From Clostridiales bacterium (GTDB lineage Bacteria > Bacillota > Clostridia > Christensenellales > CAG-138), in the NCBI GenBank assembly GCA_031270585.1, contig JAISXK010000059.1, positions 1 to 12,774 of the forward strand: DNA of 12,774 bases. Reading direction: 5' to 3'. The notes under the pieces were generated by a model that searched no databases, had not been told where the DNA came from, and was given only the letters and a program-made list of their open reading frames with translations. Numbering within the stretch: position 1 is the stretch's first letter; each line of letters starts with the position of its first letter. This document shows positions 6,949 to 12,774 of the stretch, piece after piece. The position numbers were made by a program, and so were the translations under genes.

Positions 6949-7641
6949 ATGGAAGCCACGAACGCGCAATCCAGGCGGGATCGGATATTGCGGGCCGCCG
7001 AGGCGCTGTTTTCCGCCAAGGGTTTTGGTGATGTGAGCGTGGACGCCATTGCGCGCGAGGCCGGCGTCAACAAAGCCACCATCTATTACTACTTCCCCAG
7101 CAAGCAGGCAGTGCTCGATCACCTGATAGACGCCTTTTTACAATCGCTTGCAGATTTATCGCTCCAAGCCATGCGATGCGCGGCCACGCAAGGCGTTTAC
7201 AGCGAAGCGCTGGCCTTTGATGGGGAGGGGTATATCCGCGTTACCAATCAGGCGGGCATGCGGCAAATATTGCATGTCATCGACGCCTGGTTCGATGCTA
7301 TATTGGATTTTTTCACAAGCCGGCGCAGTATTTTGCGCATTATGATGGCCGAATCCATCAAAGATGGCGGCAACCGCGCGTTGCTTTACCGGTTGTCGGA
7401 TCTGCTTGGCGCACCCGGAGCGGTGACGGATCAAATGCAAGCGCTGGGCTTTGGCAAACTGGCGCCCGGCCTTATCATCATGAAATTCTTCGGCGGATTT
7501 TTGCCCATTGCCCATTACGCCGTAAACGCGCAAAACTGGTGTGAGCATTACGCTATGGACGACCAGACGCTCAGAAGCGGGCTAAAACAGCTCTTCCAGA
7601 TGGAAATCACAGGTTTTTTTCACTTGCCGGAAAAGCCTTGA
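6949..7641 (+). CDS. TetR/AcrR-family transcriptional regulator
   Basis: Probable ligand-responsive repressor of its own operon. The 230-residue product starts with the TetR DNA-binding domain: helix 1 with RILRAAEALFSAKGF (13-26), then the helix-turn-helix with VSVDAIAREAGVNKATIYYYF (29-49) and SKQAVLDHLI. The C-terminal part (about 60-230) is mostly helical and would hold the effector pocket and dimer face; it is not recognisable as a known subfamily. GAGGGGGG lies seven bases before the ATG at 6949. An overlapping ATG at 6944 is out of frame. The gene leads the operon; the ATPase gene starts 35 bases after its stop. Being placed directly beside an efflux-type transporter, it probably senses the exported compound or a related stress signal. 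The effector is unknown. Confidence 0.92.
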   Translation: MEATNAQSRRDRILRAAEALFSAKGFGDVSVDAIAREAGVNKATIYYYFPSKQAVLDHLIDAFLQSLADLSLQAMRCAATQGVYSEALAFDGEGYIRVTNQAGMRQILHVIDAWFDAILDFFTSRRSILRIMMAESIKDGGNRALLYRLSDLLGAPGAVTDQMQALGFGKLAPGLIIMKFFGGFLPIAHYAVNAQNWCEHYAMDDQTLRSGLKQLFQMEITGFFHLPEKP

Positions 7642-7664
7642 GGACATCATGGACGGGAAGCTAT

Positions 7665-7670
7665 GGGGGA
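7665..7670 (+). promoter_or_regulatory. Ribosome binding site deciding the ABC ATPase start
   Basis: GGGGGA lies six bases before the ATG at 7677. A TTG at 7638, overlapping the tetR-type stop codon, opens the same frame but would add 13 residues unlike family N-termini and has no good site. The ATG at 7677 is therefore preferred. Confidence 0.75.
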
Positions 7671-7676
7671 AAATCT

Positions 7677-8381
7677 ATGCAAGAGCTCATTCGCGGCATC
7701 GATATCAAAAAGATATATAAAACCGGCGATGTGCAGGTAGAAGCGCTGCGTGGACTTTCCATTACGCTTTATGAAGGGGAGTTCATCGTCATACTGGGGC
7801 CCAGTGGCTCGGGCAAATCCACACTGCTCAACATACTTGGCGGCATAGACGCCGCCACCAGCGGGCAGGTGCTTTTTGAGGGACAGAACCTTTGCGCGGC
7901 CCCCGAGCGCGTGCTTACCCATTACCGGCGTCAGGCGGTGGGCTTTGTATTTCAATTTTATAACCTCATGCCCAACCTGACCGCACGCGAAAATATACAG
8001 CTGGCCGCCGACATTGCCGCGCAACCGTTCGATGTGGACGCCATGCTGCGAGACGTGGATATGAGTGACCGCGCGGGGCATTTCCCTTCACAGCTTTCAG
8101 GCGGGCAGCAGCAACGCGTTGCCATTGCGCGCGCGGTGGCTAAAAACCCGCGCATGCTGCTTTGCGACGAACCCACCGGCGCGCTGGATGTGCAAACCGG
8201 CGTGCAGGTACTGCGGGTGCTGCGGCATTTTAACCGCGATTATGGAAAGACGGTGGCCATCATCACCCATAACGCGGGCATTGCCGGCATGGCGGACAAG
8301 GTGTTCACCATCCGCGACGGCGTGATTGCCGCAAAACACCGCAACGCGCACCCTATCCCGCCGGAGGAGGTGGCCTGGTAA
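7677..8381 (+). CDS. ABC transporter ATP-binding protein, MacB/LolD type
   Basis: Cytoplasmic ATPase that drives the FtsX-type permease encoded next. From the ATG at 7677 it has 234 residues, a usual length for the LolD/MacB-type ATPases. Motifs in order: A-loop Tyr14 in IYKTGDVQVEALRG; Walker A GPSGSGKST (41-49); Q-loop in FVFQFYNLMPNLTARENI; signature LSGGQQQRVAIARA; Walker B RMLLCDEPTGALD with the catalytic glutamate; and the switch histidine in ITHN. The N-terminal phrase KxYKTGDVxVEALRGLS and the FYNLMP sequence are typical of this subfamily, whose partners are mechanotransmission-type exporters rather than importers. Its TAA stop and the permease ATG share a base (TAATG), so the two are probably translated as a coupled pair. 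The transported substrate cannot be told from the ATPase. Confidence 0.95.
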   Translation: MQELIRGIDIKKIYKTGDVQVEALRGLSITLYEGEFIVILGPSGSGKSTLLNILGGIDAATSGQVLFEGQNLCAAPERVLTHYRRQAVGFVFQFYNLMPNLTARENIQLAADIAAQPFDVDAMLRDVDMSDRAGHFPSQLSGGQQQRVAIARAVAKNPRMLLCDEPTGALDVQTGVQVLRVLRHFNRDYGKTVAIITHNAGIAGMADKVFTIRDGVIAAKHRNAHPIPPEEVAW

Positions 8382-10756
8382 TGCCCACACTGCTAAAAAA
8401 GGCCCTGCGGGATGTGCGCCAGCGCTTGGGCGCATACTTGGCATGCGCCATGCTGATGGCCATAGGCGTGCTCTTTTATGGCGCCATGACGCAGGTTGCG
8501 GCCAATATGCCCGTAGCTATGCAAGCGTTTTACAGCGAGTACCGCTTTGCGGACGCGTTTGCCACGTTGCACGCGCTGCCGGCATCCCGCCTCAAGCGGC
8601 TTACCGCCGTAGAAGGGGTGGAAGCAGTATCCGGCAGGCTGACCGCTACGGCAAAGGTGCTTGGCGATACGCGCGAGGATACAACAGGACTGCGGCTTAT
8701 TTCCTACGACCCGGCGGAGCAAAACCGGCTCAATGACGTGCTGATAACAGAAGGCTTGCCGCTTAACGCGGGCAGCTACGCCATGTTGCTTACCGAAGGT
8801 TTTTACCGCGCCAACGGGCTTACCCCGGGCAATACCCTGACGCTGGCCTTTCGCGGGCGCAAATTAAGCTTTACGGTAGCGGGCGCCGTACAAACACCGG
8901 AATACATCTATATCACCCCCGAAGGCAGCATTATGCCGGATAATAAAAACTTTGGCGTCGCCTATGTGCCTCTTGATATACTCGAAGGGCTGCTCAACGC
9001 CGGCGGCGCCCGTAATGATGTAAGTATACGCTTTAAGCCGGGGTATACATTCCGCCAACTGGAGCGTAGCCTGATAGACGCGCTTTCGCCGGGCGGGCTC
9101 ACCCGCCTTTACGCCCGTGAAGACCAGGCCAGCCACAGCATGCTGCGCCTGGAGCTGCAGGGCATTGAAACCATGGTGAGCGTGTTGCCGGTGCTGTTTT
9201 TGCTGCTGGGCGCCATGGTGATGAGCGTGGTTATAAAGCGCATGGTGGAACAGCAGCACGCGCAAATCGGCCTGATGAAAGCGTTTGGCTACAGTGGACG
9301 CGCCATATTGCGCCACTATGCCGTATACGGCATACTTGTGGGGTTGATGGCCTCCATCATGGGCGGCGTTTTGGGGGCGCTGACCGCAGGCTATATCGCG
9401 GATATGTACGCCTCGTATTTTGTTATGCCGGGCATTTCGGGCACGTTTTCATTTGCACGGGTGGCGCAGCTTTCGCTGCTGGCGCTGGCATTCGGCGCTG
9501 GCGCAAGCCTGTATGGCGCGCGCGGGGTGCTGCGCCGCACCGCCGCTATGGCCATGCGCCCCGCAACGCCCGAGGGCGGCAATAAGCCCATACTGCTGGA
9601 GCGGCTGCAACCGCTTTGGCGGCGTTTTAGTGCCACGGCGAAGCTCTCGCTGCGCAATCTGTTTCGCTCTCGCTCGCGCTCGCTGTTAACATGGCTGGGG
9701 CTTTCCATTTGCTATGCGCTTACGGCGGCCGTGTTCGCGTTCTCGCCCATGATCGAGTATATGATGCAGGAAAACTTTACTGAAGTGCAGCGCTACGACT
9801 ACCGCATTGGGCTGGTAAACATCGCCGACACCCGCCAGCTTGAACAAACGCTTTTAAGTATGCGGCCCGTAGCTTTGGCCGAGGCCATTGCCGAATTGCC
9901 GCTACAACTGCGCGCCGGGGCAATAAGCAAGGATACCGCGTTATTGGCCTTGCCGGAAGACGCGACGCTGTACCGCCTGTTTGACGACGCGCGCCAACCC
10001 GTCGCCCTGCCGCGCGCGGGCGTGGTGCTCACCTACCGCATGGCCAGGGAACTGGGCGTCGCCGTGGGCGACACGCTGCTGCTGGATATCTCCTACCCGG
10101 ATACCGAGGTGCCGGCCGTGGTGGGCGCGCTCTGCGAACAGTATACCAGTAGTTATGTACTATGCAATCGGTCTTATCTATCATCACTGTTACACGGCAG
10201 GCAGTTTGCAACCGGCGCCATGATCAAATTAGCGCCGCACGCCACCGGTGCAGAGACCGAAAGGCTGGCGCAGCGGTTGAACGAGGCGGAAAACGTAGCC
10301 TCCGTCGCAGATGTGGCGCAAATGCAGCAAAACATGCATGAGTTGATACAAACGTCCATGGGAACGCTCTACGCCATGGCGGTAATGGCCATCTTCGCAT
10401 GCTTCGCCATCGTATATAACGCGGGTGTGGTGATACTTTCCGAGCGCACGCGGGAGCTTGCCAGCATGCGCGTACTGGGCTTTACATTAAACGAAACGTC
10501 GCGGGTGGTAGCCTTTGAGCAGCTGGCGCTCATTGCGGCGGGCATACTGCTGGGGCTGCCATTTACGGGCGCCACTATGGAAGCGCTGGCGAACAGCATG
10601 GCCTCGGACACCTATGCCATCCCCGCCGACGTGCCGTTTAGCAGCCATATTACAAGCGTGCTTGCCATGTTTGGCGCGTGGCTGGCGGCGCTATTGGTCA
10701 TGCGGCGCAAGGTGGCCAAAACGAAAATGGCGGATGTTTTGAAGGGCCAGGATTAA
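8381..10756 (+). CDS. ABC transporter permease with two FtsX domains
   Basis: Membrane partner of the preceding ATPase; the 791 residues hold two FtsX-type halves. I count eight hydrophobic segments: about 16-36, 267-287, 314-336, 361-383 in the first half and 435-456, 664-686, 711-733, 760-778 in the second. Large extracytoplasmic domains lie between segments 1-2 (about 230 residues) and 5-6 (about 205). Conserved FtsX text is seen after the second segment of each half: QIGLMKAFGYS near 296-306 and RELASMRVLGFT near 691-702. A single chain with both halves suggests it works as a monomer with two ATPases, unlike dimeric MacB. GGAGGAGG lies ten bases before the ATG. The adaptor gene begins 43 bases after the stop. 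Bacitracin-type BceB permeases have a different, ten-segment layout, so I do not name it after them. Confidence 0.92.
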   Translation: MPTLLKKALRDVRQRLGAYLACAMLMAIGVLFYGAMTQVAANMPVAMQAFYSEYRFADAFATLHALPASRLKRLTAVEGVEAVSGRLTATAKVLGDTREDTTGLRLISYDPAEQNRLNDVLITEGLPLNAGSYAMLLTEGFYRANGLTPGNTLTLAFRGRKLSFTVAGAVQTPEYIYITPEGSIMPDNKNFGVAYVPLDILEGLLNAGGARNDVSIRFKPGYTFRQLERSLIDALSPGGLTRLYAREDQASHSMLRLELQGIETMVSVLPVLFLLLGAMVMSVVIKRMVEQQHAQIGLMKAFGYSGRAILRHYAVYGILVGLMASIMGGVLGALTAGYIADMYASYFVMPGISGTFSFARVAQLSLLALAFGAGASLYGARGVLRRTAAMAMRPATPEGGNKPILLERLQPLWRRFSATAKLSLRNLFRSRSRSLLTWLGLSICYALTAAVFAFSPMIEYMMQENFTEVQRYDYRIGLVNIADTRQLEQTLLSMRPVALAEAIAELPLQLRAGAISKDTALLALPEDATLYRLFDDARQPVALPRAGVVLTYRMARELGVAVGDTLLLDISYPDTEVPAVVGALCEQYTSSYVLCNRSYLSSLLHGRQFATGAMIKLAPHATGAETERLAQRLNEAENVASVADVAQMQQNMHELIQTSMGTLYAMAVMAIFACFAIVYNAGVVILSERTRELASMRVLGFTLNETSRVVAFEQLALIAAGILLGLPFTGATMEALANSMASDTYAIPADVPFSSHITSVLAMFGAWLAALLVMRRKVAKTKMADVLKGQD

Positions 10757-10786
10757 CTATAACCGGTCTTTGGATTCGTTAAGGAC

Positions 10787-10792
10787 GGAGGG
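10787..10792 (+). promoter_or_regulatory. Ribosome binding site deciding the adaptor start
   Basis: GGAGGG lies seven bases before the ATG at 10800. An in-frame TTG at 10770 would add ten residues and place this strong site inside the gene, so 10800 is preferred. The resulting N-terminus, MKRLVQACKKFFSVKRNR, is a basic stretch suited to a membrane anchor. Confidence 0.8.
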
Positions 10793-10799
10793 TAAGAAA

Positions 10800-12527
10800 A
10801 TGAAACGGCTCGTGCAAGCCTGCAAGAAATTTTTCAGCGTTAAACGCAATCGTATCATCGCCATCGTGGCTGTGTCGGCGCTGATCATCGCCACCGCCGC
10901 CTATACGGCGCTCAAACCGCGAAGTGTGCCCGTCATAGCCGCAGTTACACAGCCGTTTTCGGATTATTTTTATGAGACTGGCGTGGTGCGGGCGGTTGAA
11001 CGCGGCATCGTCAGCGCCTACGCCGGCGGCAGAGTGGTAGAGGTGCTGGCGCGCGAAGGACAGCAGGTGGCCCGGGGCGATATTCTTGTGCGTCTGGACA
11101 GCGCGGCGCTTACGGCGGAGCGTGCGTTGCTCGTGACTGAGCGCAACGCCGTGCTGGCGGGATGGGAACAATCCCGCGAGCAGATTGCCCAGCAGATTAC
11201 CGGGCTGCGGGCGCAACGCGCGGGGTTTGACACCGCCGATGTATCCGACATGTTTGGCTTACAAATTGAATTGTTAGACGCCTCTATGGATAAAAATGTT
11301 CCCCACAGCGTAGCCTGGGGTTTTGAACGCATGCTGGACGCCACCGAGCGCAGAATGCGTTATGGCGGCCAAACGGGATATGACGCCGCGCAATACCAGC
11401 TGGAAACCGCGCAGGCACAGCAGTTGGCCATAACCAACCAGATGGAGCAATACAATCTACAATTGCAGCAACAGCTCTTTGAGTTAAACGGTAAGCTGGC
11501 GCAGGCCGCCACGCAAACGGAAATAGATTATTACGAGGATCTCATCGACAAGCTTAACAACAACAACAATGCCGTCCTGGATTCCTACGACGCCATGAAA
11601 CAGTCCGCAGACGCGCAGGTTACGCGACTCACAAACGGGCTTGGCGCCGGCGGCGTTTCGCAGGACAGCCAACTGGCGCTACAGAGCGAACTGGCTGCGC
11701 TACAAGAGCAATACACGCAGTTTTTATACAACACCAAGATGCAGATCGTATCGTTAAGCGCGCAGCAGGAGCAGGCGGCAGCCGCCGCCAAAAGCGCGCG
11801 CGGCGCCCGCAACAGCCTTGGGGATCAAATAGGCTTGCTGGAGCAATCACTGGAGGAAGGCTCAGGCACCGCAGGGTATTACGCCACACTGCTGGAAAAG
11901 GCGGATGCAAGCATTGTGGAAGCGGATAGGCGCATAGCGCAGTGTGAGCTCGCGGCGCCGCTTGCGGGGATTGTAGGGGCGATCCCCTTTCACGAGGGGC
12001 AATATCTGCAACCAGGGCAATCCGTTACCGAGGTGGTAGCGTTGGATACGCTGCAGATAGAGTGCATGGTGCTCACCGAAGACGCCGCTGGCATTGCCCC
12101 CGGCATGGATGCCGCCATCATATGGGAGCGGCGGGACGGGGATATGGAATACCCCTGCACCGTGAAGGAAATATCGGCGTTGGCCGTTGAGAGCGTATCT
12201 GCCGTGGGTCTGGCCGAGCAGCGCGTGCGCGTGGTGCTGCAGGCGGACTTTGGTGAAAAACCCGGCCCCGGCGACGGCTTCACGGTGCGCGTGCGCTTTA
12301 CCATCGCGTCGCAAACCGGCATTGTGGTGCCGCAAATCGCGGTGCTGCAAACGGAACTGGGCGACGCCGTATTGGTGATACGCGACGGCAGGGCAACGCT
12401 TGCCCCCGTTACGCTGGGATTATCCAACGGGGATATGGTGACGGTGCTGTCGGGCCTGAACGAAGCGGATACGGTGATCGCCGAGCCTACCGGCATACGG
12501 AAAGGACAGGCGGTGATTCGCCGCTAA
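10800..12527 (+). CDS. HlyD/MacA-type efflux adaptor, membrane-anchored, with long helical insert
   Basis: Extracytoplasmic adaptor (membrane fusion protein) expected to work with the permease and ATPase upstream. The 575 residues start with a basic stretch and one transmembrane anchor (about 18-38). The first half of the lipoyl-like fold is at about 66-100 (SAYAGGRVVEVLAREGQQVARGD). The second half resumes at Cys382 (CELAAPLAGIVGAI, then HEGQYLQPGQSV), with the beta-barrel and membrane-proximal parts to 575. Between them lie about 280 residues, rich in Gln, Ala, Glu and Leu and mainly helical. Breaks include a P/W/G-containing stretch near 165-200, five Asn at 253-257, and a Gly-rich turn near 280-285. 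This insert is much longer than the hairpin of MacA. The gene is last in the operon. RND adaptors share the fold, but no RND pump is present here. Confidence 0.9.
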   Translation: MKRLVQACKKFFSVKRNRIIAIVAVSALIIATAAYTALKPRSVPVIAAVTQPFSDYFYETGVVRAVERGIVSAYAGGRVVEVLAREGQQVARGDILVRLDSAALTAERALLVTERNAVLAGWEQSREQIAQQITGLRAQRAGFDTADVSDMFGLQIELLDASMDKNVPHSVAWGFERMLDATERRMRYGGQTGYDAAQYQLETAQAQQLAITNQMEQYNLQLQQQLFELNGKLAQAATQTEIDYYEDLIDKLNNNNNAVLDSYDAMKQSADAQVTRLTNGLGAGGVSQDSQLALQSELAALQEQYTQFLYNTKMQIVSLSAQQEQAAAAAKSARGARNSLGDQIGLLEQSLEEGSGTAGYYATLLEKADASIVEADRRIAQCELAAPLAGIVGAIPFHEGQYLQPGQSVTEVVALDTLQIECMVLTEDAAGIAPGMDAAIIWERRDGDMEYPCTVKEISALAVESVSAVGLAEQRVRVVLQADFGEKPGPGDGFTVRVRFTIASQTGIVVPQIAVLQTELGDAVLVIRDGRATLAPVTLGLSNGDMVTVLSGLNEADTVIAEPTGIRKGQAVIRR

Positions 12528-12577
12528 CCGTTTTCAAACGGCAAATAGCGGATGTTCGCTTACAGGGCGCCCATAAT

Positions 12578-12593
12578 CCCCTTGTGGAAGGGG
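12578..12593. repeat. GC-rich hairpin CCCCTT/AAGGGG
   Basis: CCCCTT (12578-12583) and AAGGGG (12588-12593) pair around GTGG. The surrounding text resembles short intergenic repeats that I recall from Clostridia genomes, where a C-run, a GTGG loop and a G-run precede a second G-rich block. Membership of a named repeat family is not established. Confidence 0.5.
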
Positions 12594-12628
12594 GAATTCG
12601 CCTGCTGCGGACGGGGGGGACGAAAGTA

Positions 12629-12660
12629 CGCTTACGCGCTTCGCGCGCCGCCAGCAAGCG
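12629..12660. repeat. Nested inverted repeat
   Basis: Outer arms CGCTT (12629-12633) and AAGCG (12656-12660) enclose a GC-only inner stem CGCGC (12635-12639) / GCGCG (12643-12647) with a TTC loop. It is not followed by a T-run and is probably part of the same composite element as the neighbouring hairpins. Confidence 0.45.
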
Positions 12661-12684
12661 GCAAACGCCTCCACGGTAACGCGA

Positions 12685-12714
12685 AAGGGGCTGTCCAGAA
12701 ATGGGCAGCCCCTT
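12685..12714. repeat. Strong 12-bp stem-loop without a T-run
   Basis: AAGGGGCTGTCC (12685-12696) pairs with GGGCAGCCCCTT (12703-12714), 11 Watson-Crick pairs plus one wobble, around a six-base loop. On the plus strand AACAAAAAAA follows, so it lacks the U-tract of a rho-independent terminator in that direction. It could slow the polymerase, protect the 3' end of the operon message, or mark the edge of a repeat. Confidence 0.65.
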
Positions 12715-12738
12715 AACAAAAAAAGAGTAACAAAAAAG

Positions 12739-12769
12739 CGGCACTTTCAGTAGAGAAAGGCCGTTTTTT
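12739..12769 (+). terminator. Rho-independent terminator, possibly bidirectional
   Basis: CGGC and CTTTC (12739-12748, with one bulged A at 12743) pair with GAAAG and GCCG (12755-12763) around AGTAGA, followed directly by six T (12764-12769). This is a nine-pair stem plus U-tract, a good match for intrinsic termination of the plus-strand efflux operon. An A-run at 12732-12737 on the other side supplies a U-tract for transcripts coming from the right, so it may end both. It lies about 210 bases beyond the last stop codon. Confidence 0.85.
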
Positions 12770-12774
12770 GGTAT

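Larger units (their letters stand above)
12528..12774. other. Non-coding, hairpin-rich tail after the efflux operon
   Basis: No convincing gene lies in these 247 bases. Reading frames on the minus strand give Arg/Pro-rich text with no family resemblance. The stretch contains at least five inverted repeats: CCGTTT/AAACGG right after the stop (12528-12541), CCCCTT/AAGGGG (12578-12593), nested CGCTT/AAGCG and CGCGC/GCGCG (12629-12660), a 12-bp stem at 12685-12714, and a terminator at 12739-12769. G-runs occur near 12590 and 12613. The density suggests a dispersed intergenic repeat element between the operon and its terminator. Confidence 0.65.

Noticed and set aside
7638..7676. TTG start adding 13 residues to the ABC ATPase
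   Set aside because: The ATG at 7677 has a strong ribosome site six bases upstream and gives the usual family N-terminus.
8864..9316. Minus-strand open frame of 150 codons inside the permease gene
   Set aside because: His/Gln/Ala-rich composition typical of a GC-rich antisense shadow; the sense strand encodes a clear FtsX permease.
11556..11570. AAC/AAT run encoding five Asn in the adaptor as a short tandem repeat or frameshift hotspot
   Set aside because: Only five trinucleotide units in frame; slippage would keep the frame and nothing suggests phase variation.
10770..12527. RND-type efflux system reading of the adaptor gene
   Set aside because: No RND pump is in the window; the adjacent ATPase and FtsX permease make an ABC-type assembly the better reading.
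12487..12744. Overlapping minus-strand open frames in the tail after the adaptor gene
   Set aside because: They give Arg/Pro/Ser-rich text without a recognisable domain, run into the 3' end of the adaptor gene, and follow the hairpin repeats, so they are most likely spurious.

Overview
The window looks like a chromosomal segment of a moderately GC-rich member of the Bacillota, probably a Clostridia-type organism. The signs are a pyrimidine-nucleoside phosphorylase of Bacillus Pdp type, a DNA polymerase I whose proofreading domain lacks its metal ligands, G-rich Shine-Dalgarno sites, a lipobox substrate-binding protein, and hairpin-rich intergenic DNA of a kind common in Clostridia. The assignment is inferred from gene character, not from a marker gene. 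I see no rRNA, tRNA, CRISPR array, transposase, phage gene or origin.

Left half, minus strand (transcribed from about 6750 down to 1): pdp (nucleoside salvage), a 98-bp hairpin-rich gap, then a tightly packed run of polA, coaE, a membrane-anchored lytic transglycosylase, and a family 5 substrate-binding lipoprotein that runs off the left edge. polA and coaE overlap by an ATGA, coaE and the transglycosylase abut or overlap, and the lipoprotein starts inside the end of the transglycosylase gene. This suggests one transcript with translational coupling. It mixes DNA repair, CoA synthesis and cell-wall or peptide-related functions.

Middle, 6687-6948: a 262-bp divergent control region. A well-formed promoter drives pdp leftward. 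A near-consensus promoter drives the rightward operon, with a 16-bp near-palindrome directly after its -10 box that is the likely operator of the TetR-family repressor.

Right half, plus strand: a four-gene efflux-type operon of TetR regulator, MacB/LolD-type ABC ATPase, a large permease with two FtsX domains, and a membrane-anchored HlyD/MacA-type adaptor with an unusually long helical insert. The likely picture is a self-regulated export system whose repressor senses an unknown compound. After it, 12528-12774 is non-coding and full of hairpins, ending in a rho-independent terminator. The substrate is not deducible from sequence. I find no clear evidence of a wholly new system; the most notable points are the adaptor architecture, the operator/promoter arrangement, the transglycosylase-lipoprotein coupling and the two hairpin-rich intergenic elements.
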